64,000 nucleotides of DNA from Coxiellaceae bacterium (GCA_029210045.1 JARGNX010000003.1:62001-126000), one strand, 5' to 3'; counted from the first letter of the stretch, positions 34,829 to 44,337 are shown. Made by a program: numbers and translations. Notes: generated by a model not told the origin, from the sequence alone.

Positions 34829-35452
34829 ATGCCATTTGAATATCCATTTGATCCCAGCGATCCCAAGCCCTTTAGCAGCCCTAATGAAGCCATTGATGCA
34901 TCGCTCGCAGCACTTGAATTGTCTACAGTTATGAAGGTAGGCCAAGTAGGCGTCAATCATATGATAATAATCAACCTGGCAGAGGCTTTATCAAGCGCAG
35001 GCGGCTTTAAAGAGCAAGTGGTTATTTGCATGCACCTGCATCAGTTACAGCAACTGATTGAACAAAATCAGTCTACCCACCCTGGTGTTACATACCTCAA
35101 CCCTGAGGTTGCTCATGCTATCAGCGAATTCACTAAAGATGAAACGTTGGCAACACTCGACAATGCAACTCAATTAAAATTGCTGCTAGCAAAAACGGCG
35201 CTTGTTCATTATAAAGAAGTGCACTCAGCGGCCGACCGCGCTTCTAACAATGCCATCTCAAGACACGCCAAAAAAGTCATGCGTTTTATTTTTGGGGCAG
35301 CAACGCATAGCATTGATATCACCAGCTCACCATTCAATGCAGAAACTACATTAATGGAATTGTATGATGCCTATCAAAGCGCACACTCAGGCGAGACAAT
35401 GCACTTTAGCGCTGAGTTAATTCCTGTCACAACCTCTTCTTTCAGTATTTAA
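34829..35452 (+). CDS. Orphan protein, 207 residues
   Basis: Not recognised. Starts MPFEYPFDPSDPKPFSSPNE, a Pro-rich N-terminus, followed by helices (IDASLAALELSTVMKVGQVG; LHQLQQLIEQNQSTHPGV). No signal peptide or membrane segment. ATG 34829 is preceded by GGAG at 8 bases; a TTG at 34811 is less likely. It stands alone, between 296 bases upstream and 255 bases downstream without genes. I see nothing definite in the upstream gap. Confidence 0.55.
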   Translation: MPFEYPFDPSDPKPFSSPNEAIDASLAALELSTVMKVGQVGVNHMIIINLAEALSSAGGFKEQVVICMHLHQLQQLIEQNQSTHPGVTYLNPEVAHAISEFTKDETLATLDNATQLKLLLAKTALVHYKEVHSAADRASNNAISRHAKKVMRFIFGAATHSIDITSSPFNAETTLMELYDAYQSAHSGETMHFSAELIPVTTSSFSI

Positions 35453-35565
35453 GGCGGTTGGTCGGGGGTGCTGTAAGGATGCGTCGAGCGCCTGGTCGGG
35501 GCTTAAGTATTGTGCTTTGTAGGACTGATTTCATTAACAAAACCTGATCCATATCAACTTCAGAT

Positions 35566-35584
35566 GAAAATGATTCTCATTTGT
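35566..35584. promoter_or_regulatory. Fur-box-like site 1 upstream of feoABC
   Basis: GAAAATGATTCTCATTTGT matches 13 of 19 positions of the GATAATGATAATCATTATC Fur consensus, including the central ATGAT..TCATT. It ends 2 bases before the -35 of the feo promoter. Confidence 0.72.
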
Positions 35585-35585
35585 A

Positions 35586-35614
35586 TTGACAGATCTCAAA
35601 AAGGGGTCAATAAT
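35586..35614 (+). promoter_or_regulatory. Promoter of feoABC
   Basis: -35 TTGACA (35586-35591, perfect), spacer of 17 bases, -10 AATAAT (35609-35614, five of six). It lies between two Fur-box-like palindromes and about 94 bases before feoA. Confidence 0.78.
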
Positions 35615-35627
35615 GAGAGTTAGATGC

Positions 35628-35648
35628 AAATGAGATTCGTTCTCATTT
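35628..35648. promoter_or_regulatory. Fur-box-like site 2 upstream of feoABC
   Basis: Inverted repeat AAATGAGA-TTCGT-TCTCATTT, just downstream of the likely transcription start. It resembles Fur half-sites (ATGAnA/TnTCAT). Iron-loaded Fur on both sites would bracket and close the promoter. Confidence 0.68.
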
Positions 35649-35707
35649 TGACCAGAAGGTGGCGAAGTTATTTAACCTTTTGATTTTTAACAATATGCCA
35701 AGGAACC

Positions 35708-35956
35708 ATGGGAGTTAATAAGGTGTATTCATTATCAGACCTTAGCGCCGGTGAAAAAGCAGTGATCCTTGGCTACCAAGCCAACGGTGATCGCGGTTAT
35801 CGTCGTAAACTGATGGCGATGGGATTAACACCGCATGCTGAATTGGAAGTGATTCGACGTGCCCCGCTTGGTGATCCGATTCAGATTAAGGTACGGAATA
35901 CCTATTTAAGTCTTCGTAAGGATGAAGCCGTTTTACTGAAACTCCAGCGAGTGTGA
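35708..35956 (+). CDS. feoA: FeoA, ferrous iron transport accessory protein
   Basis: 82-residue SH3-like protein that assists FeoB. Contains GYRRKLMAMGLTPHAELEVI and the PLGDPIQIKVRNTYLSLRKDEA segment typical of FeoA. AAGGAA precedes the ATG. It is the first gene of feoABC, 3 bases from feoB. Confidence 0.93.
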   Translation: MGVNKVYSLSDLSAGEKAVILGYQANGDRGYRRKLMAMGLTPHAELEVIRRAPLGDPIQIKVRNTYLSLRKDEAVLLKLQRV

Positions 35957-35959
35957 TTT

Positions 35960-38242
35960 ATGCCTGCCTCTTTACACGTTGCGCTTGCTGGAAACCCTAA
36001 TTGTGGTAAAACGGCTTTATTTAATGCTCTCACCGGTAGTTGTCAAAAAGTGGGTAATTGGCCCGGCGTTACTGTTGAACGTAAATGCGGAAACTGCCGC
36101 TGTGATAAAGCCGAACTTAAAGTAGTCGATTTACCTGGTACCTATTCTTTAGCTGTTACTTCCGAAGCGGCGCTTGATGAGCGCATTGCCTGCGAATATT
36201 TATTAGGCGACGAAGTGGATGTCATCGTCAATGTGATTGACGGCAGTAATCTTGAGCGCAACCTATACCTCACCTTGCAATTATTGGAAATGGGTAAGCC
36301 TGTGGTATTGGCGGTTAATATGATGGACGTGGTGGAATCGCGCGGTCTGCATATTGATTTTGCAAAGCTTGGTAAGCAGTTGGGCTGTGCGGTAGTTGGC
36401 ATTGTGGCGAATAGACAGCAGGGCATGCCATTTTTATTGCAGACTATTGTTGAGGCGAGTAAAAAGCGGCAATCGAATTTCTCGCTGGCATTGGATTCGA
36501 TGGTGCAGGATGCAAAGCAAGGCATTGGTCGGTTGTTGCATAAGCAGCCGCATGCGGATTGGTTAGCGTTACGTCTATTAGAGGGCGATGAGTTTGCTAG
36601 TGGACAAGTAGAAGACTGCATTAAACACAATGTGTCGCAACGTATTAACGAATTGACTAAACAGCTGGACGAAGAGCCAGATATTATCATTGCAGATTCG
36701 CGTTACCAGTATGCGCATGCCTTAGTTGAGCAGACTGTTAGTGCGTTTAAGACTCAGCGCCAAACAGTTACTGATGTGATCGATAAAGTGGTTTTAAATC
36801 GCTTCTTAGGCATTCCAATCTTTTTATTCGTGATGTACTTAATGTTTTTATTTGCGATTAATATTGGTGGTGCATTCCAAGATTTATTTGATATCGGCAG
36901 CACCACGGTATTGGTTGATGGTGTGGCGCATTGGATGACACAACTGCATAGTCCTATATGGTTAACAGCGATTATCGCTAATGGTATCGGTAAAGGGATT
37001 AATACCACGATTACGTTTATTCCAGTGATTGGCGCGATGTTTTTATTCTTGTCTTTCTTAGAGGACTCCGGTTACATGGCGCGCGCTGCATTTGTTATGG
37101 ACCGTCTAATGCAAAAAATGGGTCTGCCCGGTCGTGCCTTTGTGCCAATGATTGTTGGCTTTGGTTGTAATGTGCCTGCCGTAATGGGTGCGCGTACATT
37201 ATCGAATCGACGTGACCGTATTCTTACGGTGATGATGATGCCATTCATGTCGTGCGGAGCACGTTTGGCTATCTTTGCAGTGTTTGCTTCGGCATTTTTC
37301 CCGCAAGGTGGGCAAAATATTATTTTCTTATTGTATGTTACCGGTATTGTTGTCGCGATGCTCACTGGTTTGATTTTACGTAAAACCGTATTAACCGGTG
37401 AATCGTCTCCGATGATTATGGAATTACCGCAATATCATATGCCTTTGTGGGGTAGCTTGTGGCGACATATGTGGCAGCGTTTGAAGCATTTTTTAAAGCG
37501 CGCCAGCAAAGTGATTATTCCGGTTTGTATGTTAATTGGTGTATTAAATACCGTCACTATTACTGGCCAACTGAGTCACAGTGAAGCCAATAAACAATCG
37601 ATACTATCTGAAGTAGGACGTGTGGTTACGCCGGTATTAGAACCCATGGGTGTGCAGAAAGATAACTGGCCAGCAACCGTTGGCTTAGTCACCGGCGTAT
37701 TAGCAAAAGAAGTGGTCGTGGGAACGCTAAATACTTTATATAGTGATGTTGGGCATTTAACCAAACACGAAGCGGATGACTTTAATTTGTGGGGCGGCTT
37801 AAAAGAAGCGGCGATGTCTGTGCCAGAGAATTTAGCAGCGTTACCGCAAGCTATTTTTAATCCTATCGTAGCTGATGAGGCACCACATGATATGGATCAT
37901 GCGGTATACGGCATTATGTATCAGCAATTTGGCGGATCGATTGAGGCGTTTTGTTATTTATTATTTGTATTATTATATTTCCCTTGTATCTCGACATTGG
38001 CGGTGATGAAACGTGAAGTCGGTAACGGCTGGGCTTATTTCTCGATGCTATGGTCAACGGTGGGTGCTTATGGCGTTGCTGTGTTGGTGTACCAATCATT
38101 TACCTGGTCGGACCATCCGGTGATGAGTTCATTATGGATTGCAACGGTGGTGATCACTTTTGCAATAGCGATATTATGTTTACGCTTATATGCCATGAAG
38201 CCAGCGTTAAAGGAGGGTGAAAAACATGTTGCAACAAATTAA
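35960..38242 (+). CDS. feoB: FeoB, ferrous iron transporter
   Basis: Large inner-membrane Fe(II) importer, 760 residues (E. coli 773). The N-terminal G domain has G1 GNPNCGKT (11-18), G3 VVDLPGTYS, and G4 NMMD, followed by a GDI-like helical region, and then a membrane region with two Gate motifs (from about 275; GFGCNVPAVMGARTL). It would use GTP hydrolysis to control uptake. Its GTG/ATG neighbours overlap at the 3' end with feoC. Regulated by the Fur sites upstream of feoA (inference). Confidence 0.97.
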   Translation: MPASLHVALAGNPNCGKTALFNALTGSCQKVGNWPGVTVERKCGNCRCDKAELKVVDLPGTYSLAVTSEAALDERIACEYLLGDEVDVIVNVIDGSNLERNLYLTLQLLEMGKPVVLAVNMMDVVESRGLHIDFAKLGKQLGCAVVGIVANRQQGMPFLLQTIVEASKKRQSNFSLALDSMVQDAKQGIGRLLHKQPHADWLALRLLEGDEFASGQVEDCIKHNVSQRINELTKQLDEEPDIIIADSRYQYAHALVEQTVSAFKTQRQTVTDVIDKVVLNRFLGIPIFLFVMYLMFLFAINIGGAFQDLFDIGSTTVLVDGVAHWMTQLHSPIWLTAIIANGIGKGINTTITFIPVIGAMFLFLSFLEDSGYMARAAFVMDRLMQKMGLPGRAFVPMIVGFGCNVPAVMGARTLSNRRDRILTVMMMPFMSCGARLAIFAVFASAFFPQGGQNIIFLLYVTGIVVAMLTGLILRKTVLTGESSPMIMELPQYHMPLWGSLWRHMWQRLKHFLKRASKVIIPVCMLIGVLNTVTITGQLSHSEANKQSILSEVGRVVTPVLEPMGVQKDNWPATVGLVTGVLAKEVVVGTLNTLYSDVGHLTKHEADDFNLWGGLKEAAMSVPENLAALPQAIFNPIVADEAPHDMDHAVYGIMYQQFGGSIEAFCYLLFVLLYFPCISTLAVMKREVGNGWAYFSMLWSTVGAYGVAVLVYQSFTWSDHPVMSSLWIATVVITFAIAILCLRLYAMKPALKEGEKHVATN

Positions 38243-38477
38243 ATCCTTCTTTGCTAAACAGCCGATTGCGAATTTGCAACAGATAGCCGATGCGTTGCAT
38301 ACCGATCCAGATGCGGCGCGAGGCATGTTAAATGTATGGATGCGTAAAGGTTGCGTGCGCTGCTTGTCTCAACCTGATTCCAGTGGCTGTGAAACTGGCG
38401 GTGGATGCAATTCCTGCACGACAGGTTGTTCGACTTTTACGTCTCCTGCATCACGCGAACTTTATTGTTGGCAGTGA
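38226..38477 (+). CDS. feoC: FeoC-like protein with cysteine cluster
   Basis: 83 residues. An N-terminal winged helix (LQQIADALHTDPDAARGML) is followed by a Cys-rich part with seven cysteines between about 42 and 67 (CVRC, and later GCETGGGCNSC, TTGC). In FeoC of enterics four Cys bind an oxygen-sensitive Fe-S cluster. GGAGGG lies 8 bases upstream of ATG 38226. It overlaps feoB by 17 bases and the convergent ATPase gene by 16. Confidence 0.85.
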   Translation: MLQQIKSFFAKQPIANLQQIADALHTDPDAARGMLNVWMRKGCVRCLSQPDSSGCETGGGCNSCTTGCSTFTSPASRELYCWQ

Positions 38478-39640
38478 AGAGTGTTAATGCCATTCCATGG
38501 AATAATTTTCATTCCTAATAATTCATCGGCAGTATCGCCGGCATAAATCAAATAACTATCATTAGGCTGGGTGCCACTGATCTTTTGCCATGTGGTTAAG
38601 TGCTTAAATAAGTCTTTGCGGATAGTAGAAGTTGATTTGATTTCAATAGCAGATACTTTTCCATTGTTTTCAAAGATACAATCGACTTCAACGCCATTGC
38701 TATCGCGCCAAAAATATAAAGGTTTTGATTCGCCTTTATTAAAGATATTTTTTTTGATTTCACTGATTACATATCCTTCAAATATAGCGCCTCGCATGGC
38801 ATGGATATTGAGTTGATCGGCTGAAGTGATGCCGAGCAAATAGCATACTAATCCTGAGTCATAAAAATAGAGCTTGGGCGTTTTGGTGAGTCGCTTATTA
38901 AAGTTATTGTGGTATGGCTGTAAGCGAAAAGTAATATAGCTGGTTTCTAATATACTTAACCAATGCGTGACTGTCGTATGTGAGATGCCACAATCAATGG
39001 CTATTTGATTAGCATTAAATAATTGGCCATGACGACCAGCGCACAGTCTGAGAAATTTTTGAAATAAATTAAGATCTTTAACTTGTAATAAATCACGTAC
39101 ATCACGTTCTAAATAGGTGCGTATGTATGTATCGATCCATACTTGCGATGGAATGTTGTCTTGGTATGGTCGAGGATAGCTACCTTGAAATAGCCATGTC
39201 CATATTTCTAATGGTTGCATATTGGGGTGAGTTAAATATTCATCATAAGTCAGAGGTAGTAATTCTAACAATGCAGCACGCCCAGCGAGTGATTGTGTGA
39301 TTTGCTGATTGAGTAAAAAATTTTGCGAACCTGAAAGAATGAATTCGCCCTTTTTTTTATTCTTATCGGTAATGGTTTGAATATAAGAAAATACATCGGG
39401 ATATTTTTGCGCCTCATCAATAATTAAACCGTTTTTCTTTATGCGGCTTAAGATGCCTCGTGGGTCGATTTGCAGCCGTTCTAGTTCGTCGGGTGATTCA
39501 AGATTGATGTAATCATATTGTTGATTGAGCTGTTCCAGTAGGGTGGTTTTTCCAGTTTGTCGTGGACCGGTCAAAACAGCTACAGGGAACTGCGTTAATC
39601 GCTGTTTAAAAATGGGCATTATGTTGCGTTTAAATTGCAT
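38462..39640 (-). CDS. AAA ATPase with DUF4143 (copy 2)
   Basis: Same family as the protein at 23390. Walker A GPRQTGKTT is near residue 24, Walker B GLIIDEAQKYPDVF near 75, winged-helix-like IAIDCGISHTTVTHWLSILE near 210, and a C-terminal VDCIFENN... AIEIKS motif with the D-ExK residues intact. 392 residues. Convergent with feoC. Upstream, on its strand, are two TAT(A/G)GGTCAATTT direct repeats and a long palindrome. Confidence 0.85.
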   Translation of the reverse strand: MQFKRNIMPIFKQRLTQFPVAVLTGPRQTGKTTLLEQLNQQYDYINLESPDELERLQIDPRGILSRIKKNGLIIDEAQKYPDVFSYIQTITDKNKKKGEFILSGSQNFLLNQQITQSLAGRAALLELLPLTYDEYLTHPNMQPLEIWTWLFQGSYPRPYQDNIPSQVWIDTYIRTYLERDVRDLLQVKDLNLFQKFLRLCAGRHGQLFNANQIAIDCGISHTTVTHWLSILETSYITFRLQPYHNNFNKRLTKTPKLYFYDSGLVCYLLGITSADQLNIHAMRGAIFEGYVISEIKKNIFNKGESKPLYFWRDSNGVEVDCIFENNGKVSAIEIKSTSTIRKDLFKHLTTWQKISGTQPNDSYLIYAGDTADELLGMKIIPWNGINTLHCQQ

Positions 39641-39654
39641 TTAGCCTGTCCGGA

Positions 39655-39725
39655 TATAGGTCAATTTCAAGGCTAGTATGGGTCAATTTTATGTAATCTG
39701 CAAGTTGAACTTGCAGATTACATAA
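39655..39725. promoter_or_regulatory. Direct repeats and 37-base palindrome upstream of DUF4143 copy 2
   Basis: TATAGGTCAATTT (39655-39667) and TATGGGTCAATTT (39677-39689) are direct repeats with a 22-base spacing (two helical turns). They adjoin a perfect palindrome at 39689-39725, centred on 39707, with arms TTATGTAATCTGCAAGTT and AACTTGCAGATTACATAA. No T-run follows on either strand, so a terminator is less likely than an operator, though the palindrome also lies just after the stop of the orphan gene at 39749. Confidence 0.6.
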
Positions 39726-39748
39726 GATTTTCGTGTAACATACTGATT

Positions 39749-41107
39749 TTATGAAAGCAGTGGTGTGGTTTCAGTTACTGGCGAATGGTCAGGCGTATAA
39801 GTCATTTCGAAGTCTATTTCTGTCAGCGCGACCCTAAAATCTTCTACGCTAAAATCGTCATATCGATGCAGCATCCTGACGAGCTCCATTACCATTTCAT
39901 GGAATTCTGGCCAAATTTTTGCTTGGTGCTCGTCGGTGATGTGTTGGCAATATCGAGGCACGGTAGATCTGCTGAATTGGAATGCTTTATCGCTAACCCC
40001 TTCCAATTCTTGTCGGTGCTTTATCATTTCATCTGGTAGGTCGGGGTCATTAATCATTGCGACAATGCGTTTAAAAATTTTAGTTTGTTCATAACGCGTA
40101 TAACCAGCCATGTCTGAAAAAAAGTATCCCCACGTTTTTTGTGTGGTATGAATATAATTATGCAGTTTAGTGAGCATGGCTTTAGCATGTTCCACTGGAT
40201 TATCGATGGTTGCTGTTACTGCCACTGCTGTGGTTGCAGGTTTGGATTCTACTGCAGGGCCACTTTCTACAATGGGTGAAGGTGGCGTGCTAAAAACTGA
40301 CAATGATGTAGGTGGGGGGGCTAGTGGCTCCGATAATGGATTGATTATCACATTTTCAGCGTCATCGTCGTCATTGCCACCGACTAGTATCGATGGCAAA
40401 GCATATTGCTCTGCAAATACCTCTCCAGGTTCAGCTACACCTTCTTCAGCAAAGGTAATTGGGCTAGGCGGTGGTTTAATTTCGGCACGAGCTATAAGGC
40501 CATCAATATACATGCGGCAAGCTTGCAAGCAACCTTCGACAGTGATGCGGGCGGTTTCTTGACTTTCTACACTGGCTAATTTATCTAATAAAGCTGTATT
40601 CGCTTTATTTTTAAACCAGCTTCCAGGTTGTACTTGTGTGAAGGCTGTAAAATCTGCCTCCGCAGTAAATAGCCCATTAAAAGCGCGTAACATGGTATAG
40701 CTGAAGCTTGTGTGATCCGATACGATGGGCGGCCACGTCATTTTTTCTTCTGCTAATTTGGCGATAGCTTCTGATCTTGACTTTAATCTGATAAATACGC
40801 GGCTATTAATGCCTTGCTTCCACAGTTCGCCACTTTTAACAAAAAATTCATGAGAAGCAGTGTACGAGCCATCTACTGTATGTATATGGGTTGCGACTGC
40901 ACTAATGCGATCAATCAAAACGTCTGCACAGATGGGTTCGGCTGGGATATCGGCTTCGCTTTTCTCTTTCATAAATACACGAGGAAACTCACTCGGCAAG
41001 CCAGCGATTGTTTTAACAGCATCATTGTGTTTACCAAAGTCAATGTCATCTCGGTGTGCAAGTACGCAAAACGCTTGCCATAAGTCTGTTGTGCTAGATC
41101 GTGACAT
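39749..41107 (-). CDS. Orphan protein, paralogue of its upstream neighbour, C-terminal dileucine
   Basis: 452 residues, not recognised. Helical N-terminal half, a Pro/Ala-rich linker (about 225-300), and a helical C-terminal half. It is clearly paralogous to the 533-residue protein encoded just upstream: both contain YTASHEFF/YTAQYEYF, PPIVSDHTSFSYTMLR/PPVADHAGFAYGLLR, and ACRMY/ACQAY at the same places. The last residues, TETTPLLS, fit the eukaryotic acidic dileucine sorting signal (E-x-x-x-L-L). AAGGAG precedes the ATG. No signal peptide. Probable effector pair (inference). Confidence 0.62.
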   Translation of the reverse strand: MSRSSTTDLWQAFCVLAHRDDIDFGKHNDAVKTIAGLPSEFPRVFMKEKSEADIPAEPICADVLIDRISAVATHIHTVDGSYTASHEFFVKSGELWKQGINSRVFIRLKSRSEAIAKLAEEKMTWPPIVSDHTSFSYTMLRAFNGLFTAEADFTAFTQVQPGSWFKNKANTALLDKLASVESQETARITVEGCLQACRMYIDGLIARAEIKPPPSPITFAEEGVAEPGEVFAEQYALPSILVGGNDDDDAENVIINPLSEPLAPPPTSLSVFSTPPSPIVESGPAVESKPATTAVAVTATIDNPVEHAKAMLTKLHNYIHTTQKTWGYFFSDMAGYTRYEQTKIFKRIVAMINDPDLPDEMIKHRQELEGVSDKAFQFSRSTVPRYCQHITDEHQAKIWPEFHEMVMELVRMLHRYDDFSVEDFRVALTEIDFEMTYTPDHSPVTETTPLLS

Positions 41108-41117
41108 TGATTCTCCT

Positions 41118-42719
41118 TTACAATGAAACTGTTGGGCTTGGTGCGAGGGAAGCTTCCGTGGCTCTTTTTTCGATAGCTGGGTGCATCCTCTTTATGGTTT
41201 TCTGCAGGTTTTCGATAGAGATACCATCATCGTCTTCCAGTGCGACACATAAGCTTTCTAAGTGATCATGAAAGTTTTGCGTGCCAAATATTGGTACCAT
41301 TGTTTTAAATGGCTTTGCTTTCAGTCGAATAAAATCGGTTATCATTGTGATCAGAGACTTTGAGGTTTCTGCATCATCTACATCTTCTACATCAAGTATG
41401 TATGCACACACTGCGTCATAACATTGTTGACGCGCATCAAAGTCAGCGAGGGCATTGCTCATCCAGCCGGGTGTTTTAGTGCTGCGTTGTTGCAGGTAGC
41501 GTTCGATATTAGCCAATAGTAGTGTGGCATGATCAGTCTGGGTGACTGTCGTTGAGAGTAGTGCAGCAGGCGGTACCCAAGAAGATGAAGTGAAAAAGCC
41601 TAGGCCTGGCAATCTAGGTCGCGCTGTTGGTGGTAGCACGGATGCAAATAAGCCAGTCGGTGGTGAGTCGGTCATTGCCACTGGTGACGCTGTTGCTGCC
41701 TTATGTTCAGTTGGTGTTGGTGTGCGTGCTGGTATTTCATTAACAGGTGTATTCGGTGGTGTCGGTGGAGCTGGCGGTGAAGCGGGCTTTGCTACATGTT
41801 GTTGATGAAAAAGGCCGCCTTTAAATTCTTCAATATCATTATCGGTATCACCATCACTTTCATCGTCAGTGAACTCATCCTCAAATGGGCTATCTACATC
41901 GTCATCAGAAGGCGGCTCATTAACACTCGGGTAGCTAGAGGTAGGCACAGGGCTGGGTGGAATGTCAGGAAGCGGAGAGGGCATGGTCGTCGTCCTAGGG
42001 GTATCAGTTGCAGTGGTATCTGTGACTTTTTCTTCGATGGCCGCAAGCGCTAGCGATTCACAATAAGCCTGACAGGCAGCTAAACATGCTTGCATGGCGT
42101 TATTGGCTTTGATTTTATTAATCGGTTCGGCAATGCCGTTAAGCAAGCCAGCTCGGCTTGGGTTCCATGAATATTTATTTGAGATCTCTTTGAGAGCGAG
42201 AAAATTACCTGAGGATAGTAAGTGGGATAGAAATCCTCGTAATAGTCCATAAGCAAATCCAGCATGATCGGCGACAGGCGGATGGAGAGGGTCGGTGCCA
42301 AATTTAATGTCATCCAGGTTTTCTAATTTAGCTCGGTTTTTTCCAAGCATTATAAACATAGTATCCTCTAACCCCTCAATCCACATAGTAGCGTTTTCTG
42401 CAAAATACTCATATTGCGCAGTGTGTTTGCTTTCTATTTCATAAATTTTAGTGGCTAGTTCTCTGGTAGCGCCCAGTATTAATTTAGCTTTAATCGCATG
42501 CTCAGTTTTAATTTTTCCTTGTGTAAATGCGATGCTGAATCGTTCGCTGAGTTCTGCAATTTCCAAAACAATGCCATGATAATCGCCAAAGTGATGACCG
42601 CTGTGTTTTGCTAGGTGTTGAAAATTTTCCCATGCTGCAGTGGCTTGTGTGATGGCTACTTTCGCTTGTGCTTTTAGCGCAGCTGCTTGTTCAGCAGCGG
42701 ACATTTTTCTACGACGCAT
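41118..42719 (-). CDS. Orphan protein, paralogue of its downstream neighbour
   Basis: 533 residues, not recognised. Basic N-terminus (MRRRKMSAAEQAAALKAQAK), a helical domain (about 25-235), a long Pro/Ser/Thr/Asp-rich disordered middle (about 235-390) with an acidic run (DDDVDSPFEDEFTDDESDGD), then a helical C-terminal domain. It aligns over both helical domains with the 452-residue protein 10 bases downstream, so the pair arose by tandem duplication. GGAGAGG sits before the ATG. No secretion signal at the N-terminus. Confidence 0.62.
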   Translation of the reverse strand: MRRRKMSAAEQAAALKAQAKVAITQATAAWENFQHLAKHSGHHFGDYHGIVLEIAELSERFSIAFTQGKIKTEHAIKAKLILGATRELATKIYEIESKHTAQYEYFAENATMWIEGLEDTMFIMLGKNRAKLENLDDIKFGTDPLHPPVADHAGFAYGLLRGFLSHLLSSGNFLALKEISNKYSWNPSRAGLLNGIAEPINKIKANNAMQACLAACQAYCESLALAAIEEKVTDTTATDTPRTTTMPSPLPDIPPSPVPTSSYPSVNEPPSDDDVDSPFEDEFTDDESDGDTDNDIEEFKGGLFHQQHVAKPASPPAPPTPPNTPVNEIPARTPTPTEHKAATASPVAMTDSPPTGLFASVLPPTARPRLPGLGFFTSSSWVPPAALLSTTVTQTDHATLLLANIERYLQQRSTKTPGWMSNALADFDARQQCYDAVCAYILDVEDVDDAETSKSLITMITDFIRLKAKPFKTMVPIFGTQNFHDHLESLCVALEDDDGISIENLQKTIKRMHPAIEKRATEASLAPSPTVSL

Positions 42720-42755
42720 CGCCTCTCCTTGCTCAGACTCCCCTGAAATAGTGTA

Positions 42756-44231
42756 TCACTTTTGAGTCGCAGCGCCAGTATCTGGATTTATGCTGGTTGT
42801 TTTTTGAGCGGCTGGTGTTGGTGGTGTATCAAGCCAGTCTTGGGGGATGTAGTTATATTGCCAAATTCCAATGGGAGCGGCGCCTCGAGTGGAATCACTT
42901 TGACAATTTACTACAGTGTTTTTATTCTTTGTCATTACTTTGGTAATAATGTTTGAGGTGGTTTGCTGAAATGCCTCGAAGGCTGTTTGCCCATTTGGCT
43001 GCGTTGGCCAATTGGTCTCACTCCATACCCCAAAACCATTTTCTTTACCGCATGTCTCGGAAAAGCCTGTGTTGCTGCTTGTTTTAATATCACTGCCTTG
43101 TAGAGTTGAGTTTATACATTTGTGGGTACTCCCACCATTGGAGGTGGCGCCTAATTTGCCTAAATATTGTGTAGAAAAAACAATAACAGTATTAACGCAT
43201 GTGCTATCTGTATTTCCATATTTAGATTGAGCGTTTTGAAAAGCGCCATACTGCGAACCAAGCAGAAAATCAAAGCCTAATCCAATACTATCAGCAGGAG
43301 ATTTGCTATTTCCAGATACTTTTTGATAGGGAGCGCAATATTCTGGTGCATCAGGCGTGTTTAACGAGCACCAATAAATACTGCTGCCAATAAAGACTTG
43401 GGCTGGGCCTGATGTGCAGGGTGTTGCATTATCTGCAAATACTTTGCCAGGGAATATAGAGGACTTAAATAGTAAGCATCCCTTCTTTTTATCATCACCG
43501 ATGAGATTACAAATGGTGGTTTCAGAAGGGAGCACGGTGTCAAATGCACACCGAGAGCCTTTTGGGCCTGAGCCTTGCTCAGTTAAATCATAGAATTCTA
43601 TTAATGATAAGTCAGCTTGGTCGGTATCTAATGCTGGATTTGCTCCTCCAACATACCAACCCAATTTTAAGGCAGTTTGGCCGTCTGGGTTTTTAACCTG
43701 CTTGACTAGTTTCTGATTAACAAAGGCTCTGCATTGATTGGTTAAGTTTATTGGAAAGCCTTCGTCTGAGTAGACTATACCGGTCAATGGTAAGCCTTCA
43801 CTTACCATATCATTGGCATAATTTATAGTATTACATACAGCTTTTAGTTGGTCTTGTGAGCCAGTTAAGCATCCACTTGGAGGTTGCGGGCAGTTTATTG
43901 GGTTTTTTGGTAGGTATGAATTCCATGCAATTCCTGGGTTTGGTTGGATGTAAATTTCTAAATCTTTAGCATTAGGAAGTTCTTTTATAATTGTCTTAGC
44001 ATATTCAGTGGTGCTTGGTTTATTAACCATAAAAATAACTCTGCCAACATTGAGCTTGCTCGATTGTATATCCGTTATTATCTTGGAAGTGGCTGCGGCA
44101 GGTGGGGTTGGGGGTATAGTAAAAATAGCGAGGTTGATAATCAAAGTTGTTTTTACATTTGAACTTGAAGCCATGGCGCTGCTAAAAAATAAGCAGGCTA
44201 AGAGGGCTAGTAAACCTTTAAAAAGCTTCAT
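42756..44231 (-). CDS. Secreted cysteine-containing orphan
   Basis: 491 residues with a clear signal peptide (MKLFKGLLALLACLFFSSAMA). The mature part holds about 18 cysteines, consistent with disulfides in the periplasm or outside the cell. The segment LPLTGIVYSDEGFPINL and the regular strand/helix alternation (RVIFMVNKPST; DLEIYIQPNPG; LKLGWYVGGANP) suggest a barrel-like fold, possibly TIM-barrel. No family recognised, no catalytic residues assigned. ATG 44231 is preceded by AAAGG; a TTG at 44237 is also possible. Confidence 0.65.
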   Translation of the reverse strand: MKLFKGLLALLACLFFSSAMASSSNVKTTLIINLAIFTIPPTPPAAATSKIITDIQSSKLNVGRVIFMVNKPSTTEYAKTIIKELPNAKDLEIYIQPNPGIAWNSYLPKNPINCPQPPSGCLTGSQDQLKAVCNTINYANDMVSEGLPLTGIVYSDEGFPINLTNQCRAFVNQKLVKQVKNPDGQTALKLGWYVGGANPALDTDQADLSLIEFYDLTEQGSGPKGSRCAFDTVLPSETTICNLIGDDKKKGCLLFKSSIFPGKVFADNATPCTSGPAQVFIGSSIYWCSLNTPDAPEYCAPYQKVSGNSKSPADSIGLGFDFLLGSQYGAFQNAQSKYGNTDSTCVNTVIVFSTQYLGKLGATSNGGSTHKCINSTLQGSDIKTSSNTGFSETCGKENGFGVWSETNWPTQPNGQTAFEAFQQTTSNIITKVMTKNKNTVVNCQSDSTRGAAPIGIWQYNYIPQDWLDTPPTPAAQKTTSINPDTGAATQK

Positions 44232-44337
44232 CTGCAACTACCTTTACCTTCCAAATTCAATAACACTTATTATAGATACCCTTAAACATGTGATCATTGT
44301 TAGCACTTATAGTTGCTTCTTTTTGTTTGATAAAAAT

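Noticed and set aside
36142-36690. 182-codon minus-strand frame inside feoB
   Set aside because: Antisense to the conserved G domain, with no independent evidence.
39689-39725. Palindrome as an intrinsic terminator for the orphan gene at 39749
   Set aside because: No T-run follows on either strand and the loop is one base; an operator explains it better, though a terminator cannot be excluded.
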